A DNA stretch of 43,872 nucleotides, from positions 1 to 43,872 of the forward strand of contig JAZRXM010000039.1 of the NCBI GenBank assembly GCA_045600205.1, given 5' to 3'. This DNA is from Firm-04 sp045600205 (lineage in GTDB: Bacteria; Bacillota; Clostridia; Oscillospirales; Ruminococcaceae). Shown here in pieces: positions 1-7,134 of the stretch. A model generated the notes under the pieces. It saw nothing but the letters and a program-made list of their open reading frames with translations, was not told where the DNA came from and made no database searches. The translations under genes and the position numbers were made by a program. The stretch's first letter is position 1; the number at the start of each line of letters is the position of its first letter.

Positions 1-360
1 AAAACATATAAGACATATCTGCAACATTGCTTGTATCAAAATTACTGAGATCAAGATAGGTTAATCTTTCACAGCCGCAAAACATTTTAGACATATTTGT
101 AACTTTGCTTGTATCAAATTTGCTAAGGTCAAGACTGGTTAATTTTTCACAATTCCAAAATACACCATACATATTTGTAACATTACTTGTATCGAAATCA
201 CCAAAATTTATCGTTTGGATACCGCTGTTATAGAACATATTATAAATAGTTGTAACGCTGCTTGTGTCAAAACCACTCAGATCAAGGTTGTTTAAATTAA
301 CGCAGTACTCAAACATATGGCTCATATCTGTAACATTACTGGTGTTCAGTCCTGACAAGT
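1..360 (-). repeat. Coding tandem repeats of the BspA-like protein (about 78 bp unit)
   Basis: Read on the minus strand, the DNA repeats a unit of about 78 bp whose most constant part encodes DTSNVTNM. On the plus strand this appears as recurring variants of ACATATTTGTAAC and CTTGTATCAAA. At least five units are present and continue past the left edge. The copies differ in sequence, so they are old repeats held by protein structure and not a recent tandem expansion. Confidence 0.85.
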
Positions 361-742
361 CAATGGATGTAAGAGTTTGCATATTATAGAACAGCCAGCT
401 GCAATCGGCAGGGGCAATTACCTTTCCGCCTTTATCAGCCCAGATATACATAATGCCTGAAGTGTCATTTGCAGGACCGGCGACAATTGAACCGTCGCTG
501 CTGACATAGCCTGCAGTACGTACAGTTCCGTTTTCCGGTTTGTGGTCGAGGAATACAACAGAGCTGATTTTCCATGCTTCCACTGCTTTATATATTCCTT
601 GTTTATCCCACTGTACAACGTTTGTTTCTGCGCTTGCAGTTATAACATTGCTGTCAAAATACTCTGCAATCGGTGAAACAGGAATTGCACCTGTCATGAG
701 TGCTGCTGCCATAACAGCAGCTAAAATCCTTGCTTTTTTCAT
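1..742 (-). CDS. BspA-like surface protein with 26-residue repeats (5' part, runs off left edge)
   Basis: Open reading frame on the minus strand from an ATG at 742 to the window edge with no stop, so only about 247 N-terminal residues are seen. The start is supported by AGGAGG about 5 nt upstream. Residues 1-38 look like a Sec signal peptide (MKKAR, a hydrophobic core, then ASA-E near 36-39). A unique stretch of about 80 residues follows, then at least five copies of a 26-residue unit with the core FDTSNVTNM and a trailing MF. This is the BspA/DUF285 surface-repeat family, in which solenoid leucine-rich-type repeats sit on secreted or surface proteins of gut bacteria and mycoplasmas. Known members bind host or extracellular ligands; here the ligand cannot be told. 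No anchor or dockerin is visible because the C-terminus lies outside the window. The family call is firm; the function is inference. Confidence 0.88.
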   Translation of the reverse strand, partial: MKKARILAAVMAAALMTGAIPVSPIAEYFDSNVITASAETNVVQWDKQGIYKAVEAWKISSVVFLDHKPENGTVRTAGYVSSDGSIVAGPANDTSGIMYIWADKGGKVIAPADCSWLFYNMQTLTSIDLSGLNTSNVTDMSHMFEYCVNLNNLDLSGFDTSSVTTIYNMFYNSGIQTINFGDFDTSNVTNMYGVFWNCEKLTSLDLSKFDTSKVTNMSKMFCGCERLTYLDLSNFDTSNVADMSYMF

Positions 743-793
743 ATTGACCTCCTAAAAGTTGTTCGTATTGGCTTCTTTTACCAATTTGCTTAT

Positions 794-822
794 ATCATAA
801 CATACTTTTCTGAAAATTGCAA
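794..822 (-). promoter_or_regulatory. Sigma-A promoter of the BspA-like gene
   Basis: On the minus strand, TTGCAA (817-822) and TATGAT (794-799) are separated by exactly 17 bp, about 50 bp upstream of the ATG at 742. Four and five of six positions match the consensus hexamers. Confidence 0.7.
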
Positions 823-860
823 TATAAAATGGGAAAAAACGGTAAAATATAGAATGAAAG

Positions 861-905
861 AAAAAAAGGCTATGCCTTCCGTACACGATCACGGAGGACA
901 TAGCC
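861..905 (-). terminator. Rho-independent terminator downstream of the transposase remnant
   Basis: Arms 868-882 and 891-905 pair over 15 bp, with one wobble and one mismatch, around an 8-nt loop. On the minus strand the stem is followed by seven T residues (861-867). It lies between the transposase remnant and the promoter of the BspA-like gene, so it would stop leftward read-through into that gene. Confidence 0.7.
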
Positions 906-946
906 CTGATCATTTATTTTAGTCTTTCCTCAATAAGGTCATACTA

Positions 947-1246
947 TCAAAAGCATCCTAACCGATCATATGAGAGTCCGAAGTTGAGCAAAAACCGAAT
1001 CTGATCTGCAAGAACACGTTCCGGATAATGTCCGGTGCGTTCCTTGTAATTTGCAATCGCCGTTTTCAAAACGGCACTCTCATTGTAGGCAGGCGCAGGG
1101 GCTTAGCAGGCATACCGGTATGGCTCGGAAACAGTTTGGCATATTCAGCTTCAATTGTGTCCCACGGGATCATTGCCGCCTTCTTCGCCCTGCGGCTGAT
1201 TGAAATCTGTGAATGAGATCTGCTTTTCTCTCTTGAATTTATACAT
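947..1246 (-). pseudogene. IS1182-type transposase remnant (internal deletions, two frame changes)
   Basis: Three minus-strand fragments in changing frames resemble successive parts of an IS1182-family transposase. From the ATG at 1246 (with CGGAGG upstream) the first reads MYKFKREKQISFTDFNQP, the typical N-terminus, and then runs into a stop. In a second frame comes AKKAAMIPWDTIEAEYAKLF and GMPAKPLR, the next conserved block. After a large gap, back in the first frame, AYNESAVLKTAIANYKERTG and HYPERVLADQI match a block normally found hundreds of residues later, ending at TGA 947-949. About three quarters of the usual length of 450 or more residues is missing, so this cannot be active. No clear terminal inverted repeats or target duplication were found. 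The family assignment is from memory of conserved motifs. Confidence 0.75.
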
Positions 1247-1256
1247 GGCATCCTCC

Positions 1257-1302
1257 GAAGTGCAAGCTTTTTTCTCGTTTTACGGCTTTTTTCTTGCACT
1301 TC
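1257..1302. repeat. 10-bp perfect inverted repeat in the leader of the transposase remnant
   Basis: GAAGTGCAAG (1257-1266) and CTTGCACTTC (1293-1302) are perfect inverted copies around a T-rich 26-nt spacer that itself holds two copies of CTTTTTTCT. It sits just upstream of the remnant's ribosome binding site and next to an ATTATA (1304-1309, TATAAT on the minus strand). It may be a leader stem-loop that limits read-through transposase expression; that role is inference. Confidence 0.5.
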
Positions 1303-1335
1303 TATTATACCATGTTTTATCGCTTTTGTAGATAC

Positions 1336-1607
1336 TTCGTGAGTTTTATTTAGCGTGAGGAGAGACTGATTCGATATGCAATTAATACAAAACCGACTCC
1401 GCGATATTACGAGGGCTGTCTACTTGACAGGGGACGGGTTATTTTAGACTGTGGGTATTATTTTTTTACTAGAAAGTATAAATTATACAACTAGAAGAAT
1501 TTAACAAAACATTTTCTGAATTTAATTAAATATCGTATTATATCACAATCCACAAAAAACAGGAAAAAGAAATCGGAAGATTCGTTTTGGCTTCATACGC
1601 GGAACTA
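1336..1607. other. AT-rich intergenic stretch, nothing further recognised
   Basis: About 270 bp between the transposase remnant and the phosphoesterase promoter. I see no credible reading frame with a ribosome binding site, no tRNA and no strong hairpin. It is AT-rich with scattered T runs and may be decayed insertion-sequence flank. Confidence 0.5.
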
Positions 1608-1636
1608 TTGACATTTGTGCCGGTTTATGATAAGCT
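1608..1636 (+). promoter_or_regulatory. Extended -10 promoter of the metallophosphoesterase gene
   Basis: A perfect TTGACA (1608-1613), a 17-bp spacer and TAAGCT (1631-1636) preceded by TGA, giving an extended -10 (TGN). The ribosome binding site AGGGGAGG follows at about 1653. Confidence 0.6.
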
Positions 1637-1668
1637 AGAATTAACAAATCATGAGGGGAGGTGTCACC

Positions 1669-2364
1669 ATGATTTTTGTGACGGGAGATCTGCACGGCGA
1701 CTACGATGTGTATAAATTGAGATTCGGTGAAAATAAGGAGCTGGATCAAGCAACAAAGGAAGATTATTTGATGATATGCGGCGATTTCGGTATGGTGTGG
1801 GATGATTCCCCGACTGATCTATGGTGGCGCAAATGGTTGAATGAACTTCCCTATACTGTATTGTTTATTGATGGTAATCATGAGAATTTTGACCTTCTGA
1901 ATGCCTATCCGACAGAGGAATGGCATGGCGGTTTGGTTCAGCGAATTATGCCGAGCGTGTTGCATCTGATGCGTGGGCAGGTGTATGAAATCGACGGAAA
2001 GACGTTTTTTACCATGGGCGGAGCACAAAGCCATGATGTCGCACAGCGTGTGGAGGGAGAAAGCTGGTGGGAACAGGAATTGCCTTCGGAGGAGGAAATC
2101 TCTGCTGCACGGGAAAAACTGGAGCAGTATCACTGGACCGTGGATTATGTTCTGACGCATAGCCTACCGACCTCTTTGGAGGAAAGTGTGTTCGAGGAGT
2201 TTGAATATCCGCACAACCGCCTGACGGATTTCTTGGATGAGGTGGAGCAGAAGCTGGCCTATCGCAACTGGTTTACGGGGCATTATCATCAGGATGCAAG
2301 GCTTGCTTGCAATCCGCAGATGATCCTGCTGTATAACTACATCCTGAAACTGGATGATGACTAA
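1669..2364 (+). CDS. Calcineurin-like metallophosphoesterase
   Basis: A 231-residue cytosolic protein with the full metallophosphoesterase motif set: GDLHGD (residues 6-11), GDFG near 43, GNHEN near 73, a THS motif near 163 and GHYH near 205. These ligate a di-metal centre that hydrolyses phosphomono- or diesters. The substrate cannot be inferred; relatives annotated only as metallophosphoesterases are common in clostridia. The start at 1669 (MIFVTGD) is chosen over an in-frame ATG at 1651 because the latter overlaps the GGGGAGG ribosome binding site that serves 1669. It is monocistronic, with its own promoter upstream and a terminator at 2494-2529. Confidence 0.85.
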   Translation: MIFVTGDLHGDYDVYKLRFGENKELDQATKEDYLMICGDFGMVWDDSPTDLWWRKWLNELPYTVLFIDGNHENFDLLNAYPTEEWHGGLVQRIMPSVLHLMRGQVYEIDGKTFFTMGGAQSHDVAQRVEGESWWEQELPSEEEISAAREKLEQYHWTVDYVLTHSLPTSLEESVFEEFEYPHNRLTDFLDEVEQKLAYRNWFTGHYHQDARLACNPQMILLYNYILKLDDD

Positions 2365-2493
2365 AAGCGGTCAATCATCAGGCATCTTTCTTCTTCCAAC
2401 AGGTCAGCAGGGAGGGTATATCATACCCTTTGGCGTGGTTTGGAGCGGTGCTCCATTATGAATGCATCGCAGATACTACTTTATCTAAAACCG

Positions 2494-2529
2494 AAACGGA
2501 TACAGCCCAAAAGCTGTATCCGTTTTTTT
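2494..2529 (+). terminator. Rho-independent terminator between convergent genes
   Basis: AAACGGATACAGC (2494-2506) and GCTGTATCCGTTT (2513-2525) form a perfect 13-bp stem around 6 nt, followed by T7 (2523-2529). It ends rightward transcription from the phosphoesterase. The reverse orientation also carries a short U stretch, so it may help end the xylanase transcript too. Two smaller inverted repeats lie just before it: AGGGTAT/ATACCCT near 2415 and GGAGC/GCTCC near 2441. Confidence 0.85.
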
Positions 2530-2576
2530 GTGGGGTATCGGAGCTGTGCCATGGATCCAAGGCGATAGGGGAGGGA

Positions 2577-5396
2577 TTATGCCTTGAATACCGCACGCAC
2601 GAAGTTGTAAAGATGTGCGTGAATGGAGTTGTCGCCGTGATAACCGCCGTTGACATAATGCCAGACGTGCGGTACGCTGTTCTGTGTGAAGCTGTTGTGG
2701 TAGCCGTTTGGCGTATCGTAAACGACTTCGTCATTCGAGCCGGCAGTGATGAACAGCAGAGAGGGAGCGTCTTCTTCGCTGCTCCACTTGAAGCTGCCCG
2801 TGACACCGGGAGCAGGGCAGATCGCACCGATATAACCAAAGAGGTCCGGACGCTTCATGCCGATCAGGAGAGATTCTCTGCCGCCCATGGAGAAGCCTGT
2901 GATCGCGGTGTTTTCTCTGCCTGTCAGAACAGAATATGTCTTTTCGATATGCGGCATGAGGTCGGTGGTGAGGTCGTTGATGAAGTTGTCATATGCCTGG
3001 TTGTTGGCATCGTCCATGCCTGTGCAGGTATCATTTGTTGTGCTGGAGTAGATGTACGGGAATACGACGATCATGTCCTCTGCTTCGCCGTCAGCGATGG
3101 CATTGCCGATGATCTGGCGGGTATACATGGTGTTGTTGCCCTTGAGGATCATGCGTTCCTGTGTTTCGTAGTAGCCGTGCATGACGTAGAGAACAGGATA
3201 TTGCTTGCTTTCGGAGTAACCCGCCGGAAGCAGGATGTAATACGGTTTGTTGCGGCGGCAGGTGGTGGAGTAGTAAGTGCCGCTTTTGACTGTGCCGTAC
3301 TGGACGCCGTTGCGCTCGTTGTGAGAGTTACTCGGTTCGGTGTTGACGACCGTTGCTGCAACGATCGGGGTGTATTCGGACATCAGGCGCATACCCTTTG
3401 CCTGAACTTTTTCGGGGAACTCCTTTGTTTTTCCTGTCAGGAAGCTGACAAACCAGTCAATGTCGGCAGAATCGACTACGCGGTTCTGGTCAACATCTGC
3501 GCCGTATTTTGCAAGGCTGTTGTCCGATTTGCCAAGAGCCACATTCTTTGCAAGAGCGAGGTCAATTGCATTGATCTTGCCGTCACCGTTGCAATCGCCG
3601 AGCGCTTTTGCAACTGCTTGCGGACCCTCAAACTTGGAGCCTTTGACCGCACCGATGGCTTCGTCGATATAGAAATCGCCTGTGCTGTCAACGGTTTCTA
3701 CGTAAAGCTGCAAATTGGATGCGCCGGACGGAATGGTGTAGCCGGTGTTTGCAAGCTGGACATAGGATCCTGCTATGGAAGAACCTTCAGCGATGTGGTC
3801 ATACTGGGTCGTGCCGCTTTCATCGGTATACTGGAGCGAGAGCATGAAGTCCATGTCGCTGTCGGCTGCACAAACATCCACGCTGAAGCTGTAAGCGGTG
3901 CCGGGCTGGAACGTGCTGGTGCTGAGTTCCTTGTATGCGCCATTCCAAGCTGCGGAGCGGTCGGTGACCAGCAGTGCCTTAGAGCCGGCGTAGGCATTGT
4001 TGCCGGATGCAGCAACGGAAGCATCGCCTCTGCCTGTCCAACTGTCGGAGCCGCTCTCAAAGGTGTCGTGGAAGTACGAGCCATCCTCAGCAGGTTCATC
4101 GGGTTCATCAGGTTCAACGGGCGTATCGCCGTTGCCGGAACTTGTTGTGGAAACCACGAAAGTCGTGACGCTTTGTCCGGGCAGGTTCGCTGTGAAGCTG
4201 TTGCCGGAATTGGAAACGCTCGATTTGACGAGGTTTTCAGAGCCGGAAGAACGGATGCTGTTTACCTGGGTAACGGTTTCGCCGCTGATCTGGAAGTTCT
4301 GGGAAGTTGCGCTGTTGTTGCCGTTGATGGCAACGATTGCAACGGTACCGTCCGTATTCTTGTATGCAGAAATCTGGATACCGTTTGCGGTAGAATCCGT
4401 ACAGGAAACGCGATATGCGCCCGGACGGACGTATTTGGAATACTGTGCCATCATGTAGCCGCGCTTGGAGATTTTGCCGTCTTCGGTCATGGGGCCGTAG
4501 CTGCGGCGGATAAACCACCAGACATATGCACTCATGTTGCCGATGACCAGACCGTTGTGCATATTCTGCGCGACCTGAAGTGCTTCCGGCCAGTTGTTGG
4601 CGGAGTTTGCGCTGCTGTTCGGGACATAGACCTCAGTCATCCAGATTTCCTTGCCGCACTGTTCCAGTGCAGGGAAGTCCATCTGACTGGGCTGTGTGCC
4701 GTAGAAGTGGGTGCCGAACAGGTCACAGTTTGCCATTGCCTTGCTGTTATTGAGGATCTTGGAATAATAATCCTTGTTGGTATATTGGAAGGTTTCCGGC
4801 GACATGACCTTGCAGTCGATCTTGTCAGCATAGTTTGCAAGGAATTCTGTTGTTTCGTCGGAACTCCAGTAAGTCCATTCCGAAGCGTAGTCCGGTTCGT
4901 TCTGGACAGAAACCGCGTAGACATCCACGCCATTGTCCTTCATGTAGTGGTAATAATCATTGAGATGCTGTGCATAGGCTGCATAGGAGTTGCTTTTTAC
5001 GTGATGCAGACCTTTGTTGCCGCCCGATTCGGAAATGGCTGTGGGCGGATTCCACGGAGAAGCGAATACGGTTGCACCGAGCTTCTGTGCGGCTTTTGCA
5101 GTCGGGACTGCGAGGTTCCACTGGTTTTTGTTGTCGTTGATAAAGATTCGCAGAATGGTGAAGCCAAGTTCGTCATCGCCGTTGCCGAATGCCTTCTGCA
5201 CTTGTGCAGAGGTCATATCGGAGCCTGCCCATTCCTGAAGGTTGATGCCGCCGAAACCGCGAATGACCTGATATTTGGTTGCGGTGTTGACGACACAGTT
5301 GCTTGCTGCAATTGCAGAATCCATAGGCATTGCAGCGACAGTTGAGCCGAGCAGAACGCTGCTCAGGACAGCCGCCAAGAGTTTTTTCATTTTCAT
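2577..5396 (-). CDS. Secreted modular glucuronoxylanase-esterase: GH30, CBM22-like, dockerin, CE1
   Basis: A 939-residue secreted enzyme. A signal peptide (about 1-31, ending AIAA) is followed by a GH30 domain (about 33-415) with the acid/base in QNEPDY (E167) and the nucleophile in WMTEVY (E255). The WWFIRRSYGP motif (R297, R298) is where GH30 subfamily 8 enzymes hold the glucuronic acid side group, so cutting next to glucuronosyl branches of xylan is likely. A Pro/Asp/Glu linker (about 424-438) leads to a CBM22-like carbohydrate-binding module (about 440-585). A dockerin (about 599-660) with two calcium-loop repeats, DCNGDGKINAID and DVDQNRVVDSAD, sits inside the chain instead of at its end. 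The CE1 esterase (about 690-939) has GFSMGG (S836), D889 and H920 as the likely triad, expected to release ferulate or acetyl groups. The start at 5396 has only a GGGGG-type ribosome binding site; ATG at 5390 is an alternative. Confidence 0.93.
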   Translation of the reverse strand: MKMKKLLAAVLSSVLLGSTVAAMPMDSAIAASNCVVNTATKYQVIRGFGGINLQEWAGSDMTSAQVQKAFGNGDDELGFTILRIFINDNKNQWNLAVPTAKAAQKLGATVFASPWNPPTAISESGGNKGLHHVKSNSYAAYAQHLNDYYHYMKDNGVDVYAVSVQNEPDYASEWTYWSSDETTEFLANYADKIDCKVMSPETFQYTNKDYYSKILNNSKAMANCDLFGTHFYGTQPSQMDFPALEQCGKEIWMTEVYVPNSSANSANNWPEALQVAQNMHNGLVIGNMSAYVWWFIRRSYGPMTEDGKISKRGYMMAQYSKYVRPGAYRVSCTDSTANGIQISAYKNTDGTVAIVAINGNNSATSQNFQISGETVTQVNSIRSSGSENLVKSSVSNSGNSFTANLPGQSVTTFVVSTTSSGNGDTPVEPDEPDEPAEDGSYFHDTFESGSDSWTGRGDASVAASGNNAYAGSKALLVTDRSAAWNGAYKELSTSTFQPGTAYSFSVDVCAADSDMDFMLSLQYTDESGTTQYDHIAEGSSIAGSYVQLANTGYTIPSGASNLQLYVETVDSTGDFYIDEAIGAVKGSKFEGPQAVAKALGDCNGDGKINAIDLALAKNVALGKSDNSLAKYGADVDQNRVVDSADIDWFVSFLTGKTKEFPEKVQAKGMRLMSEYTPIVAATVVNTEPSNSHNERNGVQYGTVKSGTYYSTTCRRNKPYYILLPAGYSESKQYPVLYVMHGYYETQERMILKGNNTMYTRQIIGNAIADGEAEDMIVVFPYIYSSTTNDTCTGMDDANNQAYDNFINDLTTDLMPHIEKTYSVLTGRENTAITGFSMGGRESLLIGMKRPDLFGYIGAICPAPGVTGSFKWSSEEDAPSLLFITAGSNDEVVYDTPNGYHNSFTQNSVPHVWHYVNGGYHGDNSIHAHLYNFVRAVFKA

Positions 5397-5573
5397 AAGT
5401 ATACCCCCGTTTGGATGTTTTTCACCCTTTTGTTATATATACCCAATATCAGAAAAAAGGCGCAATTTGCAGCAAAAAACAGCAGATCCGTGCAAGAGCT
5501 GTTGAAGGGGAGAAACAACTTTACGACGAAAACTGCGTTTCTTTGGAGCAAACTGCTCTTTCATCTGATACCC

Positions 5574-5602
5574 AGTATACAAAATAGGATTTCCCACCAC
5601 AA
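5574..5602 (-). promoter_or_regulatory. Candidate promoter of the xylanase-esterase gene
   Basis: On the minus strand TTGTGG (5597-5602), 17 bp and TATACT (5574-5579) form a fair sigma-A promoter. It would give a leader of about 170 nt that contains a weak hairpin with a T6 run on the minus strand (arms 5478-5483 and 5498-5503). A second weaker candidate with TATATA lies nearer the gene (about 5436-5441). The choice between them cannot be made from sequence. Confidence 0.4.
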
Positions 5603-5650
5603 GTGATATTTTGAACATTTTGTGGACAATCCGAACGTATCCCCAATGTT

Positions 5651-5690
5651 TGCGGCATTCAAAATATGTGTTGAATGCCGCATTTTCTTA
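5651..5690 (+). terminator. Perfect 12-bp hairpin with T-rich tail on the plus strand
   Basis: TGCGGCATTCAA (5651-5662) and TTGAATGCCGCA (5671-5682) pair perfectly around an 8-nt loop. TTTTCTTATTT follows on the plus strand, but no T run follows on the minus strand, although both flanking genes are on the minus strand. It resembles an intrinsic terminator facing the wrong way for the annotated genes. It could mark the 3' end of the tmcAL message as a stabilising hairpin, or end a plus-strand transcript. Confidence 0.55.
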
Positions 5691-5732
5691 TTTCCATCAA
5701 TCTATCTTTTCTTATATTTCTTCATTTGATTA

Positions 5733-6929
5733 TCAACTGTTTTTCACCATGCCGATCATGGCTTTGTAATCCGCATCGGCAGGGGCAATGGTACGCTGTG
5801 CCAGACCGTAGACGGCGGTGGAACGGGCTTCCAGTTCTGCGCAAATCTGAGCATTTCCGCCAAGTTCCGCAAGCTTGGAAAGCGAAGTCGCGTAGGGAAG
5901 CGTGGTGCCGCAGTTTTTCGCAGCATTGAGGATATCGCGTCCGCGGTCATTGAGCGCAAGGATTCTGCCGTAGGGCGGCGGTGCCTCGGTATGTTCGGGG
6001 CGGATGCCGATCATCAGATCCAGCAGAATACGTCGGAGCCTTGCCATGGGGTAGCGTTTGCTTTTGACAGCCATCAGCATGGATTCCAGTGAGGTTTCGC
6101 GGGCGGCGGAGAGGATTTTATTTTCCAGTCCCTGTCCGACCTCAGGCAACGCTGCGATTTCTTCTATGGAAGCAGTGCGCAGGCGGTAAAGCAGCGCACG
6201 CTCGAGATTTTCAAATTTTGCCGTCATGCCCGCTGACGCACAGGCGGAGAGCGCATCGGCGGAAACAACAGGCATCAGGTCATCAAAGTCAATGGTGTGA
6301 TCCTCCATGAGCTGGCGGATCAGCGATGCACTTGCGACATTTCCGACAGGAATATTACCATCATGCTGGGTGTTGCGCTTGACGGTAAACGGCTTGATAT
6401 TGAGTTTTACCGCGATCATCGCTTTGAGGTATTCGATCGCAAGCACGTTATTCGGAGAACTGAACAAAGTAGCAATCTCATCACCGTAATTCTGGCGGAT
6501 CAGGATCTGAAGTGCCTTGGGGTATGAGGAACCGCGTTTCATCAGATCTTCGAGTTCCGGGCGTTTGGCGCAGGCGTAAGTTGCCTTGACCGCCGCAGAA
6601 AGCAGCCCCAGGTTTCCGCATTCACTGCCGAATGACAACTCCTCAACGCAGCCGAGACCTTTGAGGATATACATGGCACCCTTTGCATAGACTTCCGCCG
6701 CGCTCAGGCAGAATGCCACAGGCAGTTCAATGACCAGATCCACGCCGCATTTGACCGCAGCCTTGGCACGCTCAAACTTGTTGATGACAGCAACATCGCC
6801 GCGCTGCACAAAATTGCCGCTCATGATCGCAACAATATGCGTGGCACCGTGTTTTCTGGTCTGCTCAATATGGTAGAGATGCCCGTTGTGGAACGGGTTG
6901 TATTCGCAGACGATACCGCTGATTTTCAT
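5733..6929 (-). CDS. tmcAL: tRNA(Met) cytidine acetate ligase
   Basis: A 398-residue cytosolic protein (family formerly YlbM/DUF795). TmcAL activates acetate with ATP and transfers it to C34 of elongator tRNA-Met to make N4-acetylcytidine, which protects AUG decoding from misreading. The nucleotidyltransferase fold shows at the N-terminus: GIVCEYNPFHNGH holds the HxGH motif (H14, H17), followed by MSGNFVQRG and later SSPNNVLAIEYLKA, all typical of the family. The length is normal. The ribosome binding site AAAGGAGG lies just upstream of the ATG at 6929. It is divergent from ackA, whose enzyme handles acetate, the substrate used here. No intrinsic terminator with a T run on this strand was found downstream. 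Confidence 0.93.
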   Translation of the reverse strand: MKISGIVCEYNPFHNGHLYHIEQTRKHGATHIVAIMSGNFVQRGDVAVINKFERAKAAVKCGVDLVIELPVAFCLSAAEVYAKGAMYILKGLGCVEELSFGSECGNLGLLSAAVKATYACAKRPELEDLMKRGSSYPKALQILIRQNYGDEIATLFSSPNNVLAIEYLKAMIAVKLNIKPFTVKRNTQHDGNIPVGNVASASLIRQLMEDHTIDFDDLMPVVSADALSACASAGMTAKFENLERALLYRLRTASIEEIAALPEVGQGLENKILSAARETSLESMLMAVKSKRYPMARLRRILLDLMIGIRPEHTEAPPPYGRILALNDRGRDILNAAKNCGTTLPYATSLSKLAELGGNAQICAELEARSTAVYGLAQRTIAPADADYKAMIGMVKNS

Positions 6930-6980
6930 GGGAAATCCGCCTCCTTTGTCATCGGGATATGACCAAATCGCATAAATAAT

Positions 6981-7009
6981 AGTATGGAATTGTAAGCATT
7001 TTCTGTCAC
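6981..7009 (-). promoter_or_regulatory. Promoter of tmcAL
   Basis: On the minus strand GTGACA (7004-7009), a 17-bp spacer and CATACT (6981-6986), about 50 bp upstream of the start. It is back to back with the ackA promoter. Confidence 0.5.
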
Positions 7010-7037
7010 GCTTCGGGCTTTTTTTCTTGAAAACCTC

Positions 7038-7066
7038 TTGATTCCCGATGCGATTTCGTGTATAAT
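7038..7066 (+). promoter_or_regulatory. Promoter of ackA
   Basis: TTGATT (7038-7043), 17 bp and a perfect TATAAT (7061-7066) with TG near its 5' side. The start codon lies about 70 bp downstream, with ribosome binding site GAAAGGAAG. Confidence 0.8.
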
Positions 7067-7134
7067 AGGAAAGCAGCCCGTTTTCATCCGAGCAATGGGC
7101 AATCTATTCAAATCATTCGAAAGGAAGATTTTTT

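Noticed and set aside
1400..1445. TTGACA near 1427 as a promoter
   Set aside because: No acceptable -10 hexamer at 16-18 bp and no gene nearby on that strand.
2430..5345. 971-codon open frame on the plus strand opposite the xylanase gene
   Set aside because: It is the antisense shadow of a gene with biased third positions. It lacks a ribosome binding site, its protein has no domain pattern and is Cys/Val-rich throughout.
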